Source of the DNA: Humidesulfovibrio mexicanus
GTDB lineage: Bacteria; Desulfobacterota; Desulfovibrionia; Desulfovibrionales; Desulfovibrionaceae
Reading direction: 5' to 3'
DNA: 64,000 nucleotides
NCBI RefSeq assembly: GCF_900188225.1
Contig: NZ_FZOC01000001.1
Location: 558,596 to 622,595, forward strand
Shown: one piece after another, positions 24,348 to 33,755 of the stretch
Layout of the letters: every line of letters begins with the position of its first letter
Numbering within the stretch: position 1 is the first letter of the stretch
Position numbers and translations under genes: made by a program
Notes under the pieces: model-generated
The model's database searches: none
Told to the model about the DNA's origin: nothing
Seen by the model: the letters and a program-made list of their open reading frames with translations, nothing else

Positions 24348-26396
24348 ATGCGCGACACCACACAACACCCCTTCGCGGCTGCCGCCCTGGCCGCGTGCCT
24401 TGCCCTCGCGACCGGAAGCGCCCAGGCGGGCGAACCTCAGCCCTTCACCATAGAGACCGTGAAGGTCACTGCGGAGAAATGCGAGCAGGACACCCAGAAG
24501 ATCCCGGCCAGCGTCACCGCCTACACGGCAGAACAGGCTGCGGACCTGGGAATAGGAGACACCCAAAGCCTTTTCGCCGCCACCCCGAACCTGTTCATGG
24601 CCAAGTCCGGCCCCAAGGCTTCCCTCGGCAGCTACGGCTCCATCCGGGGCGTGGGCTTCATGCACGGCACCTCGCCGTCCTTCGGCTTCTACGTGGATGA
24701 CGTGTATTACTCCAACTTCGACGTTGCCCTTTTCGACCTGGAGCGCGTCGAAGTGCTCAAAGGCCCCCAGGGCACCCTGTACGGGCGCAATGCGGAGGCC
24801 GGGGTCATCAACGTGGTCACCAGGAAGCCCGGTCCGGACTGGGAATCCCGGCTGGAGGCCGGATATGCAAGCAACGCCGCGCGCAGCCTCTCCGGCGCGC
24901 TGGGCGGCGCGGTGATCAAGGACGTGCTCACCATGCGCCTGTCCGGACGCTACGAAGCCTCGGACGGATACTTCAACAACGTCCACACGGGCAACTCCGA
25001 CGCCAACCGCAACGAGGACTTCGACGGACGGCTGAGCATAGACTGGCAGCCCGATTCGCCCTGGCGCGTGCAATGGGTGGCGGAAGGCCAAAGCTACGAA
25101 GACAACTACGCCGAGTTCGCGCCCATGAGCTGGATCAAGGACAATCCGCACAAAGTCAGCTTGGACCACGACGGACGGGCGCGCAAGCACGCGGGAGGCG
25201 TGTCCATGCGGGCGGAGCGCGCCCTGGACGGAATGCGCCTGGTCTCCGTAAGCGCCCTGCGCGACGAGTCCACCCGCATGGTCCAGGACGGCGATTTCAC
25301 CCCGGTGGACATCGCCTACAAGTATGCGGAGAAGGACGTGCTGCTGCTCAGCGAGGAGCTGCGCCTCTCCTCCGACGCCCCGGGGCCCTTCAAGTGGTTG
25401 GCCGGGCTTTACGCCTTCCACGAACAGGACGACCTGTCCACCTGGATGGAGCGGCACATGGGCGTGACCGGGACCTTCCACCAGCAAGGCGACACCGAGA
25501 CCCTGGGCGCGGCGGCCTTCGGCCAGGGCAGCTACACCCTGTGGGACACACTCACCTTCACCCTGGGCCTGCGCTACGACCACGAGCGCAAGGAGTATGA
25601 CTACCTGTGGCGCGGCGGGGCCTTCATGGGCATCGCCGACAGAAGCGGCGACACGGACAAGGCCTTCAACTCCTGGTCGCCCAAGCTGGCCGTGGACTAC
25701 CGCCTCACCGACGACGTGCTCGCCTATGCCGGGGTCTCGCGCGGGTTCAAGAGCGGCGGCTTCAACCTCAAGGCCGACCCCGGCTCGGCCTACGACGCCG
25801 AATACAGCTGGAACTACGAAACCGGCATCAAGAGCGACTGGCTGGACAAGCGCCTGCAGGCCAATCTGGCCCTGTTCATCATCAAGCGCAGCGACCAGCA
25901 GGTGGAGATCCCCAGCTACCCGAACTTCACCATCGTCAACGCGGCCTCGTCCACCAGCAAGGGCGTGGAACTGGAACTCAAGGCCAGGCCTCTGCCCGGA
26001 CTCGACATCACCGGCGGCTTCGGCTGGGTGCACGCCACCTTCGACAGCTTCAACTATGCTGGCGCGGATTACTCCGGCAAACGCAACCCCAGCGTGCCCG
26101 GCTACACGGCCATGCTCGCGGCCACCTGGCGCTTCCAGAACGGTTTGCTTCTTGGCGCGGACTACCGGCGCACAGGCCGACAGTACTTCGACCTCGCCAA
26201 CACCCGCGCCCAGGGCGAATACCAGACCGTTGGCGCGCGCGTCGGCTACGAGGCCGAGGGCTACGAGGCCACGCTCTGGGTGCGCAACCTCTTCAACGCC
26301 AACTACGCCACCCGCGCCTTCCAGAGCGGCAACGCCTGGTACGCCCGCGCGGGCGAGCCGCTCACCTGCGGCCTCACCGTAGGACTGCGCTTCTAG
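24348..26396 (+). CDS. TonB-dependent outer-membrane receptor
   Basis: A 682-residue outer-membrane receptor. It has a signal peptide ending at SAQA, a TonB-box-like ETVKVTAEK just after it, a plug domain of about residues 40-155 with YGSIRGVGF, VEVLKGPQGTLYGRN and GVINVVTRKP, and a long beta-barrel ending in the terminal phenylalanine GLTVGLRF. The barrel shows the typical FNSWSPKLAVDYRL and YAGVSRGFKSGGFN strands of siderophore receptors. It would bring an iron chelate or similar metal complex across the outer membrane using TonB energy. AGGAG precedes the ATG at 24348. The next gene, a giant activase-type protein, begins 21 bases later, so uptake and that protein look co-expressed. Confidence 0.93.
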   Translation: MRDTTQHPFAAAALAACLALATGSAQAGEPQPFTIETVKVTAEKCEQDTQKIPASVTAYTAEQAADLGIGDTQSLFAATPNLFMAKSGPKASLGSYGSIRGVGFMHGTSPSFGFYVDDVYYSNFDVALFDLERVEVLKGPQGTLYGRNAEAGVINVVTRKPGPDWESRLEAGYASNAARSLSGALGGAVIKDVLTMRLSGRYEASDGYFNNVHTGNSDANRNEDFDGRLSIDWQPDSPWRVQWVAEGQSYEDNYAEFAPMSWIKDNPHKVSLDHDGRARKHAGGVSMRAERALDGMRLVSVSALRDESTRMVQDGDFTPVDIAYKYAEKDVLLLSEELRLSSDAPGPFKWLAGLYAFHEQDDLSTWMERHMGVTGTFHQQGDTETLGAAAFGQGSYTLWDTLTFTLGLRYDHERKEYDYLWRGGAFMGIADRSGDTDKAFNSWSPKLAVDYRLTDDVLAYAGVSRGFKSGGFNLKADPGSAYDAEYSWNYETGIKSDWLDKRLQANLALFIIKRSDQQVEIPSYPNFTIVNAASSTSKGVELELKARPLPGLDITGGFGWVHATFDSFNYAGADYSGKRNPSVPGYTAMLAATWRFQNGLLLGADYRRTGRQYFDLANTRAQGEYQTVGARVGYEAEGYEATLWVRNLFNANYATRAFQSGNAWYARAGEPLTCGLTVGLRF

Positions 26397-26417
26397 CGGC
26401 GGCCAAGGAGACACGCA

Positions 26418-29400
26418 ATGGACATGAGTCTTGGACTGGATATCGGGGCCTATGCCGTCAAACTGTGCGTTCTGGACCAAAACGGCGCGGCGCGCATGGA
26501 ACGCTACGCCCCCCATCACGGGCGGCTGACCGAAACCACGGCGCTCTTGGCGCGCCAGGCCCTGGAAGCCTTCGGCGCCGAGGCGCTGGCCCGGGGCGCG
26601 CTGACCGGCGCGGGAGCACAGACGTTGAAGGACTGCGCGCCTTGGGTGGACGACATGGCCGCCCTGGCCGAGGGCGCGGCGCGTCTGGCCCCGCAGTGCT
26701 CCTGCGTGGCGGCCATCGGCGCGCAAAGCGCCGTGTTCCTCACGGGCGTGGACCAGCGGAACCGTTCTCGGCTGCGCTTCTCGTTGAATTCCTCCTGCGC
26801 GGCCGGAACCGGCTCGTTCCTGGACGAGCAGGCCTCGCGCATCGGCATCGCCATTGAGGACTACGGCGAGCGCGCCATGGCGGCGCGCAGCTTCCCCCGC
26901 ATCGCCGGGCGGTGCAGCGTCTTCGCCAAGACGGACATCACCCACCACCAGCAGGAAGGAACCCCCGTGGAAGAGGTGCTGTTGGGACTGGCCCACGCCG
27001 TGGCGCGGAACTACCGCACCTCGGTGCTGCGCAAACTGCCCATGGAGGCTCCGCTGTTCTTCTCCGGCGGGGTGGCCCGCAACCGGGCCGTGGCCCACGC
27101 CCTGCGCGAGCAACTGGGCCTCGCGCAGGAAGACTTCGTCACCGGGCCCCGCGCGCCGCTGGCCAGCGCCCTGGGCGCGGCCGCCCTCGCCCAGAAGCGG
27201 AGGCTGTCCCTGGACATGCGCAAGCTGCTGGAGGCCCTGCGGGAGCAGCGGGAAACGCGGGCCTCGGACGGCGCGGTCCTGCCGCCCCTGGCCGATTTCG
27301 GCCAAGGCGACGCCGACGGTCGCCACGAAATTCACGCTCGCGACGGATTCACGCCGCTCAAGGCCTACCTTGGCGTGGACGTGGGCAGCACCAGCACCAA
27401 CCTGGTGCTGCTCGATGCGACGGGCGCGGTGCTCGACCTGCGCTACCTGCGCACCCTGGGCGACCCGGAACGCGCCGTGCGCACGGGCCTGGCCCAGTTC
27501 GAGGCCGCGCACCCGGTCGGCATCGAGGTGCTGGGCGTGGGCGTCACCGGCTCCGGGCGCATCCTCATTGGCCGCCTGCTCGGCGCGGACGTGGTCCGCG
27601 ACGAGATCACCGCACAGGCGCGGGCGGCAAGCGCCCTGGCCCCCGGCGTGGACACCGTGTTCGAGATCGGCGGGCAGGACTCCAAGTTCATCGCCCTGGA
27701 CCAGGGCCGCGTGTCCGACTTCCAGATGAACAAGGTCTGCGCCGCGGGAACGGGCTCGTTCCTGGAGGAGCAAGCCAAGAAGCTGGGCATCGGCCTGGAG
27801 GACCTGGCCGGACTGGCGCTGGCCTCCAGAACCCCGGAGGACCTGGGCGAACGCTGCACGGTGTTCATGGAGGCGCGCGTGGCCAGCCGACGCTCACAGG
27901 GGGCGCGGCTGGAGGACATCGCGGCCGGGCTGTGCTACGCCGTGGCGCGGAACTACCTGAACCGCGTCGCCGCTGGGCGGGGCGGCGAGGGACCGGCGTT
28001 GCTGCAGGGTGGCCTGGCCTACAACCAGGGGGTGGTGAACGCCTTCCGCGCCCTCACGGGCCGCAAGGTCGTGGTGCCGCACTACTTCAGCGTTTCCGGG
28101 GCGCTGGGCGCCGCCATGCTGGCCCGGGAGGAAATGGCCCCGGGACCCTCGCTGTTCCGGGGCTTCCGGCCCGCCGCAAGCGGTCAGGGCCAGGCGGAAA
28201 ACAGCGCCTCCGGCCATGCCGACGCCTTCACCCGCGACATCGCGGAGCTGGTCTTCGGCACGGAGCGGCCGCGCCCACGGGCCGGCGCCTTCACCGTGGG
28301 CGTGCCCCGCGCCCTGTTCGCCTTCGGCATGTTTCCCATGTTTTCAGGCTTCTTCGAGGAACTCGGCTGCGCGCTGCGGCTCTCGGAGCCAAGCTCCGAA
28401 CGCACCGTGGCCCTGGCCCAGGAATACGCGCTGGACGAGACATGCTACCCGGTGAAGCTGGTCAACGGCCATGCCGCGGAATTGCTGGAAAGCGGGGTCG
28501 ACGCCCTGTTCTTCCCGGACCTGCACAGCGTCCATCATCCCGGCGCAAGCGCACGCCGGAGCTTCGGCTGCGCATACATGCAGCAGGCCTTCCGCATGGT
28601 GGAGCAGGCCATGTCCCTGCGGCGGCGCGGGGTGCGCCTGCTGGCTCCGCGCATCGCCTTCAGCCTGGGAGGAGGCTTCCTGCGCTCGGAGTTCATCACC
28701 ATGGGCCGACAGCTTGGCTTCGAAGACGGACGCGCCGCACAGGCGCTCGGCGCGGCCATGGCCGCCCATGAGGACTTCCAGGTCCGCATGGCCAAACGCC
28801 GTGACGACGTGCTTGCCGGACTGGACCCAGGTCGGCGCACTTTTGTTCTTATTTCGAAAATTTACGGCGTCGCCGACCCACTGCTCAACCTCGGAATACC
28901 TGCCCTGCTCGCCGAGGCCGGAGAGCAGGTGCTGCCCTTCCACATGCTTCCCGGCGCCGACATGGCTGCCGCCCACCCGAACATGTACTGGCCCTTTGGC
29001 CAGCACATCCTGGAGGCCGCCGCGACCTGCGCGCGCCGACCCGACCTCCACGCCGTGCTGCTCACTCACCACGGTTGCGGCCCGGACTCCATCCTCGGAC
29101 GCTATGTGCGCGCCATCATGGGCGACAAGCCCTATCTGGCCGTGGAGGTGGACGAGCACCGCTCCGTCGTCGGCGTGCAGACACGGGTGGAGGCCTTCCT
29201 GAACAGCGTGCGCACACGGCCAGCTGCGGCAATCCGGGCCGTTTCGACCAATAGGCCGCACCACGCGGACCTTCCGCCGCTCATGCCGCGCGCTTTGGCC
29301 GACCTGCCATCCGGCGCGGAGTTGCTGCTTCCAAACCTGCCGCCTTACTCCCGCATCGGGCAGGCCCTGCTGACCGCAAAGGGCCGCGCCTGCCGCCTGC

Positions 29401-30407
29401 TGCCGGAGACCGATGCCCGAAGCCTGTCCAGGGGGCGCGCCCACACCGTCACCAACGAATCGCCCGCCCTGGCCGCCCTGCTGGGCGACGTGCTCTGCGC
29501 CTTGAACGAACGCCCGCGAGGCGCGGACGGAGCCGCCGTGCTGTTCCCCCAATGCGAGGGCGCGGAGACCGACGGCCAGTTCAGCCGCTTCCTGCGCATC
29601 GCGCTCGACGCCGAAGGAATGGACGCAGTCGCGGTGTTCTCACCGTATCTGGAGGACCTGGCCTTTCCCTCTGCGCAAGCGGCGCTGGAGCTCTTCCTGT
29701 GCCTGCTGGCCGGAGATCTGGTGCTCGCGGCCCCTCCCGCACGGCGCGAAGCCTTCCTGGAACGCATCTGCGCAGCAGCGGAAAGCGGCCGACTGGATGA
29801 GGGGCTGCTCCTGGCTCTATCCGGCGAGATCGCCAAAACCCAGAGTGGAGAACCCGAACTGACGCTCTTCGCCGTCGGCGAGCCGCTGGCGCTATTCAAC
29901 GGCCGCCTGCATGACGACATCCTGGCCCGCGCGGAAGCCGCTGGCGCGCGCGTGTTGCGCGCACCGCTCAGCGAGGCGCTCTGGTCGTTCTGGACCCAAG
30001 CCATGGGCATGGAAGGACGGCAGGACGCGCCGCTGGAGGTGCTGGACGAGATGCGGCGCATCCACGCCGCCGTGGCCGCCCCCTTTGGTGACGCAGGGCC
30101 GTTCCTGAAGGACCTGGACGCCCTGCCCGCCGTGGAGGACGCCGAAATCGGGTTGTACTCCGGCGCATTCGGCCGCTACCGCGCCGCGCGCGCGGCCCTT
30201 CCCGGCGCCGCGGCCCAGGCCGTCGTGGCCGTGTCCAGCATGTACGAAAACACCGGGATGACGCTGGACATCCTCGGAAGGGGCGAAGGCGGCCAGGACC
30301 GTCCGCCGGTGCTGCATCTGGCCTTCGACGGCCAGGGCGATGCGGCCGCGAACCTCAAGCTCTCCGCATTTCTCAACACCATCGTCGCAGGGAGATCCAG
30401 CACATGA
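26418..30407 (+). CDS. Giant acyl-CoA-dehydratase-activase-type ATPase/iron-sulfur protein
   Basis: A 1329-residue protein of the BadF/BadG/HgdC superfamily with two ASKHA ATPase domains followed by a DUF2229-type region and an HgdB-like C-terminus. The first domain (about 1-275) has LGLDIGAYAVKL, SSCAAGTGSFLDEQA and GRCSVFAKTD, but its usual GGQDSK motif is replaced by AIGAQSAVFL. The second (about 315-570) is canonical: LGVDVGSTSTNLVLL, EIGGQDSKFIAL, VCAAGTGSFLEEQA and ERCTVFMEA, the last two cysteines being cluster ligands in this family. The DUF2229 part starts near residue 624 (VGVPRALFAFGMF). Such proteins use ATP to push electrons to very low potential. Location between a TonB receptor and a methyltransferase suggests a reductive step in processing an imported compound, which is inference. 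Confidence 0.87.
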   Translation: MDMSLGLDIGAYAVKLCVLDQNGAARMERYAPHHGRLTETTALLARQALEAFGAEALARGALTGAGAQTLKDCAPWVDDMAALAEGAARLAPQCSCVAAIGAQSAVFLTGVDQRNRSRLRFSLNSSCAAGTGSFLDEQASRIGIAIEDYGERAMAARSFPRIAGRCSVFAKTDITHHQQEGTPVEEVLLGLAHAVARNYRTSVLRKLPMEAPLFFSGGVARNRAVAHALREQLGLAQEDFVTGPRAPLASALGAAALAQKRRLSLDMRKLLEALREQRETRASDGAVLPPLADFGQGDADGRHEIHARDGFTPLKAYLGVDVGSTSTNLVLLDATGAVLDLRYLRTLGDPERAVRTGLAQFEAAHPVGIEVLGVGVTGSGRILIGRLLGADVVRDEITAQARAASALAPGVDTVFEIGGQDSKFIALDQGRVSDFQMNKVCAAGTGSFLEEQAKKLGIGLEDLAGLALASRTPEDLGERCTVFMEARVASRRSQGARLEDIAAGLCYAVARNYLNRVAAGRGGEGPALLQGGLAYNQGVVNAFRALTGRKVVVPHYFSVSGALGAAMLAREEMAPGPSLFRGFRPAASGQGQAENSASGHADAFTRDIAELVFGTERPRPRAGAFTVGVPRALFAFGMFPMFSGFFEELGCALRLSEPSSERTVALAQEYALDETCYPVKLVNGHAAELLESGVDALFFPDLHSVHHPGASARRSFGCAYMQQAFRMVEQAMSLRRRGVRLLAPRIAFSLGGGFLRSEFITMGRQLGFEDGRAAQALGAAMAAHEDFQVRMAKRRDDVLAGLDPGRRTFVLISKIYGVADPLLNLGIPALLAEAGEQVLPFHMLPGADMAAAHPNMYWPFGQHILEAAATCARRPDLHAVLLTHHGCGPDSILGRYVRAIMGDKPYLAVEVDEHRSVVGVQTRVEAFLNSVRTRPAAAIRAVSTNRPHHADLPPLMPRALADLPSGAELLLPNLPPYSRIGQALLTAKGRACRLLPETDARSLSRGRAHTVTNESPALAALLGDVLCALNERPRGADGAAVLFPQCEGAETDGQFSRFLRIALDAEGMDAVAVFSPYLEDLAFPSAQAALELFLCLLAGDLVLAAPPARREAFLERICAAAESGRLDEGLLLALSGEIAKTQSGEPELTLFAVGEPLALFNGRLHDDILARAEAAGARVLRAPLSEALWSFWTQAMGMEGRQDAPLEVLDEMRRIHAAVAAPFGDAGPFLKDLDALPAVEDAEIGLYSGAFGRYRAARAALPGAAAQAVVAVSSMYENTGMTLDILGRGEGGQDRPPVLHLAFDGQGDAAANLKLSAFLNTIVAGRSST

Positions 30408-31033
30408 GCACACAGACGCACTGCCGCAACAATTCCAAGACCCCTGGCAGAGGACCCACCAGTTTCTGGCTGCAAGACCCGGAGCATCTCTTTGCGGAGC
30501 TCGACCTCCGGCCCGGACAAACCGTCCTCGACCTCGGCTGCGGGGCTGGCGAATATGCCTTGCGCGCCGCCCTTCTTGTGGGCCCGGCCGGGCGCGTTCT
30601 GGCGGCGGACCTCCACCGCCCCTACGCCGAGGACGTGGCGGCACGGGCGCTGGAGCAGGGCCTCGCCAACGTGGAGCCCCTGGCCTGCGACATGGCCCGC
30701 GACGCGCTCCCTGTGCCCGATGGCTGCGTGGACCTTTGCCTGGTGTCCACGGTGCTGCACGGCCTGACCCTGGGACGCTCGGCGCTGGCCTTCGCCGAGG
30801 TGCGGCGCGTGCTCGCCCCCGGCGGAAGGCTGGCCGTGCTGGAGATGCAGAAGCGGGAGATGCCCTTCGGTCCTCCCGTGGAACGGCGCATCGCCCCCGA
30901 GGAACTGCGCGCGCACGCGGAATCGCTGGATTTTTCCTGTGTGGGCGTACGGGATTTCGAATACAGCTACCTCATGGTCTTGCGCCCGGCTGTCACGCCG
31001 CTTCACCGGCAGGACGCCGACCACGAGGAATAG
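30404..31033 (+). CDS. Class I SAM-dependent methyltransferase
   Basis: A 209-residue methyltransferase of the UbiE/type 11 shape. Motif I is VLDLGCGAGEYALRAA near residues 44-60, followed by VLAADLHRPYAEDVAARA, the LVSTVLHGL segment in place of motif IV, and RRVLAPGGRLAVLEMQ. No membrane segment is present. Its ATG overlaps the stop of the activase gene by four bases (ATGA), so the two proteins are made together; this tight pairing is the best evidence that it acts on the same compound. The substrate is unknown. The last gene of its operon, it converges on the MFS permease gene with 79 bases between them. Confidence 0.85.
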   Translation: MSTQTHCRNNSKTPGRGPTSFWLQDPEHLFAELDLRPGQTVLDLGCGAGEYALRAALLVGPAGRVLAADLHRPYAEDVAARALEQGLANVEPLACDMARDALPVPDGCVDLCLVSTVLHGLTLGRSALAFAEVRRVLAPGGRLAVLEMQKREMPFGPPVERRIAPEELRAHAESLDFSCVGVRDFEYSYLMVLRPAVTPLHRQDADHEE

Positions 31034-31112
31034 ACGAGGCGGCGGCGCAAGACGCGCAGGGGCGAAGCAGACAACACGGCTTCGGCGGCGGACGAAACCA
31101 GTCCGCGCCGCG

Positions 31113-32438
31113 TCACGAATGCCCCGCCCGCTCCTGTGCGGGGCCTGGTCCGGAGAGCAGGGCCAGGCCTTTGCGCCGCGCCGCCGCATGAAGCGCCTCC
31201 GCAAGGCGCCAGCCGACCACCATGAAGAGCCCCAGCACGCCGTACAAGGCGGCGAACCCCACACGATCGCCAAGCCCCCCGACAAACGGCCCCAGGACAA
31301 TGGGCGGCAGGATGAACAGGCTGCCCAGAATGGCGACGCCGGTTCCGGAGCGACCGCCCTGGCACAGGCGCATGATCAGCGTATAGCCCCAGACGTTTGC
31401 GGCTCCCAGCAGGGCGTTGTCGCAGGCCAGCAGCCAGGCGGCCTGCACTGGCGAAGCCCGGCCGCCAAGGGCCAGCCATGCCGAGGCCGCGGTCAGGACA
31501 AGGCCGACGGCGCACAAAACGCGCATCAGGACGAGGCTGCCGCACCGCCGCAAGAACCAGCCCGCGGCAAAGGTGCAGCACAGTCCGGCCGGGTAGGCCC
31601 ACTGCATGAGCACGCCGCCCATGACGGCGCTGCCGAGGCCCAGGTCGGACATGAGCGGCAGGCGCATCTGAAATCCGCTGAAGAGGAAGGCCGTTGGCAA
31701 AATGAGCACGGGCATGGCCCAGCGGACCTTGGGCAGCCGGAGCACGTCCGCCAGGCCGCAGACGTCCTCGCCCTGGGGCCGCTCCTGCGCGGCGCACACC
31801 GGCGGAATCTCCGGGGTCAGCAGCACGGGCAGGCTCAGCGCCAGCGTCACCACGGCCAGAAGCGCGCACACCGGCCCCCAGCCAAGACGAACATATAGGG
31901 TCAGCAGCAGCCCTCCCCCCAGCATCATGCCCACAAAACGCCCGGAAGCCTGGAGCGCAGCGCCCCAGCGCAGCTCTTCCGGCTTCAGGATGTCCGTGGC
32001 GTAGCCGTCCACGGCGATGTCGCCCGTGGCCATGGCCAGGTTGTAGGCCAACAGCAAAAGGAAGATTCCGGCGAATCCGGCCACGGGGTCAAGCCGCGCC
32101 GCGCAGGCCAGGGCAAGGGCCGCCAGCCACTGCATCGGCGCGATCCAGGACTTGCGGCGGCCCAGGGGGCCGGGCCGCAGCGATTCAAGGCGCGCGGCGT
32201 AAAACAGCTTGAGCACCCACGGCAGGTGCAGCAGGAACAGCAGCCCTATTTGCCTGAGCGATGCGCCCTGCTGCCGCAGCACCACCGGCATGGCGCCGAA
32301 GACGAAGCCCATGGGAATGGCCTGGGCAAGGTACAGCGACCCGATGAGCGCCAACCTGGCGATCAGGCGCGGCTGCCCGCCCAGGGCCTGGACCGGGGCG
32401 TCATGGAGATCCGGTGCGCTGACGGAAGAACGGTGCAT
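31113..32438 (-). CDS. MFS permease of the AmpG/RhtX-FptX type
   Basis: A 441-residue inner-membrane transporter with about twelve hydrophobic segments. The first part, LYLAQAIPMGFVFGAMPVVL followed by GASLRQIGLLFLLHLPWVLK and GRRKSWI, matches the AmpG-related family that includes RhtX and FptX, single-protein inner-membrane importers of siderophores such as rhizobactin and pyochelin. With the TonB receptor on the opposite strand and a PchR-like regulator upstream, a role in taking an iron chelate into the cytoplasm is the best guess; AmpG-like muropeptide transport is the alternative. ATG 32438 is chosen because the extension from 32480 is charged and has no family counterpart. It lies 147 bases after the regulator gene. 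Confidence 0.8.
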   Translation of the reverse strand: MHRSSVSAPDLHDAPVQALGGQPRLIARLALIGSLYLAQAIPMGFVFGAMPVVLRQQGASLRQIGLLFLLHLPWVLKLFYAARLESLRPGPLGRRKSWIAPMQWLAALALACAARLDPVAGFAGIFLLLLAYNLAMATGDIAVDGYATDILKPEELRWGAALQASGRFVGMMLGGGLLLTLYVRLGWGPVCALLAVVTLALSLPVLLTPEIPPVCAAQERPQGEDVCGLADVLRLPKVRWAMPVLILPTAFLFSGFQMRLPLMSDLGLGSAVMGGVLMQWAYPAGLCCTFAAGWFLRRCGSLVLMRVLCAVGLVLTAASAWLALGGRASPVQAAWLLACDNALLGAANVWGYTLIMRLCQGGRSGTGVAILGSLFILPPIVLGPFVGGLGDRVGFAALYGVLGLFMVVGWRLAEALHAAARRKGLALLSGPGPAQERAGHS

Positions 32439-32585
32439 GATGAAAACGCCTCCCCGCCCAGAGTTGAAGCGCGCCGCCATGCCTGGCGGGGCGATCCGGG
32501 GCGATAGGCAGTATACATGCCCTGCCGGACGAGACGATTCTGCCCAGGGAGGAAGGGATTTTGCTCCCGGAGCGTGGGCGGGAGA

Positions 32586-33587
32586 TCAGCTGGCCACTGC
32601 CTGGGCAAGGACCTGGCCGGATGCCGCGGACGAGCGCCAGCCTCGCTGCTGGGCGCGGGAGTATTGCTTGGGCAGCACGCCGAAACGGCGACGGAACGCC
32701 GCGCTGAAATGGCTCAGATTGGTATAGCCGATCTCCCAGGCCACCTCGCTCACATTCATGCCGCCGGAATCGAAGAGCATCCTGGCCTTTTGCAGGCGGC
32801 ACTCCTTGAGATACCCGTACAGGGTGGTCCCATAGAGCTGCTGGAACCCGGCCTGCAGCTTCTGCAGCCCAAGCCCCACTTGGCGGGAAAGTTCCGGAAG
32901 GCTCGGAGTATGCGCCACATCCGACACGAGGATGTCCCGCGCCTCGCGCACGGCGCGCAGATCACGGTGCCCAAGCGGGGCGCCCCGTCCCGGCGCGGCT
33001 CCGCCGCTCAGGCTGTTCAGCTGCATGGCCAAAAGCTCAAGGGCCTTGCCCTCCAGCATGAGACACGAGGCGCGGCCGCAACCGCCATGGCAAAACATCT
33101 GGTGCGCGGCGCCCAGCACGGCCGGATCCATAGGTGCGGTGCGCAGCAGGTCGCCGCAAGCCCCGCCTTCGAGCACGGGCCGAAGCTCCACCGGAACGGC
33201 CGAAAGGTCTCCGCGCAGGAGCGCGTGCAGGGCCTCTGGCGAAACGTGCAGGTGCAACAGGCGCAGACGCTCCCCGCGCGCTATCTCCGCCACGGCGCAA
33301 TGAGGGCCCAGGTGCTTCAGGCCGCCTATCCCCGGCGCGGACCGGGCCAGCGCGAAGCCTGGACGCGCGCCTTTGAAGCGGGCCTCGAAACTGCCGGAAA
33401 GCACGAACCCGAAGTCGATGCGGTCGCTCGCGAACTCATGTTCGACGCGCATGTCCGCTCCGGTCTCGCACTCAAGCAGGCTGCACCACAACCCCGGCCG
33501 AAGCTCGATCTCCTCTGGCCGGGCCGCACGAGACTGTGCTCCTCCCGCCTTCTGCGCCCCACTGGGATTCGCCGCATCCTGTCGCAT
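32586..33587 (-). CDS. AraC-family (PchR-like) transcriptional regulator
   Basis: A 333-residue regulator. The C-terminal 100 residues form an AraC DNA-binding domain with two helix-turn-helix units (LPELSRQVGLGLQKLQAGFQ and VSEVAWEIGYTNLSHFSAAF, then RRRFGVLPKQY). The N-terminal part, with FGFVLSGSFEARFKG, looks like the ligand-sensing domain of PchR-type siderophore regulators. It likely activates the neighbouring MFS permease and perhaps the TonB receptor when the chelate is present. Start: ATG 33587 follows GGAGCGG, whereas ATG 33611 has no ribosome-binding site. A Fur-box-like sequence lies directly upstream, fitting iron control. Confidence 0.85.
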   Translation of the reverse strand: MRQDAANPSGAQKAGGAQSRAARPEEIELRPGLWCSLLECETGADMRVEHEFASDRIDFGFVLSGSFEARFKGARPGFALARSAPGIGGLKHLGPHCAVAEIARGERLRLLHLHVSPEALHALLRGDLSAVPVELRPVLEGGACGDLLRTAPMDPAVLGAAHQMFCHGGCGRASCLMLEGKALELLAMQLNSLSGGAAPGRGAPLGHRDLRAVREARDILVSDVAHTPSLPELSRQVGLGLQKLQAGFQQLYGTTLYGYLKECRLQKARMLFDSGGMNVSEVAWEIGYTNLSHFSAAFRRRFGVLPKQYSRAQQRGWRSSAASGQVLAQAVAS

Positions 33588-33600
33588 AGCCGCTCCAAAC

Positions 33601-33625
33601 GAAATCAACATTCATTATCAATACA
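33601..33625 (-). promoter_or_regulatory. Fur-box-like sequence upstream of the AraC-type regulator
   Basis: On the minus strand the sequence reads TTGATAATGAATGTTGATTT. It carries the GATAATGA half of the iron-regulator (Fur) consensus and 12 of 19 bases match the classic box. It sits just before the regulator start, where a repressor could block its promoter. One half-site is clearly better than the other, so this is only a candidate. Confidence 0.4.
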
Positions 33626-33755
33626 AGGCGTGTCATGCGCCCCTAACGGCCGCTTTGTCAAGCCGTCACCCTCTCGCTCTTCAGCGTCACGGTCGGCGTG
33701 GGAGGTTCCTCCGGGCGCGCAGAGGAAGGATGGCGCGCCCGGAGGACGGGAGGCA

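Noticed and set aside
24294-27773. A 1159-codon open frame on the minus strand opposite the TonB receptor and the activase gene
   Set aside because: It is the antisense shadow of two well-supported genes in GC-rich DNA; its translation is histidine-, glycine- and valine-rich with no family motif or hydrophobic pattern.
31121-31144. GCCCCGC/GCGGGGC hairpin at the end of the MFS gene as terminator
   Set aside because: The seven-base stem lies inside the coding end of the MFS gene, has a ten-base loop and no T run; too weak to call.
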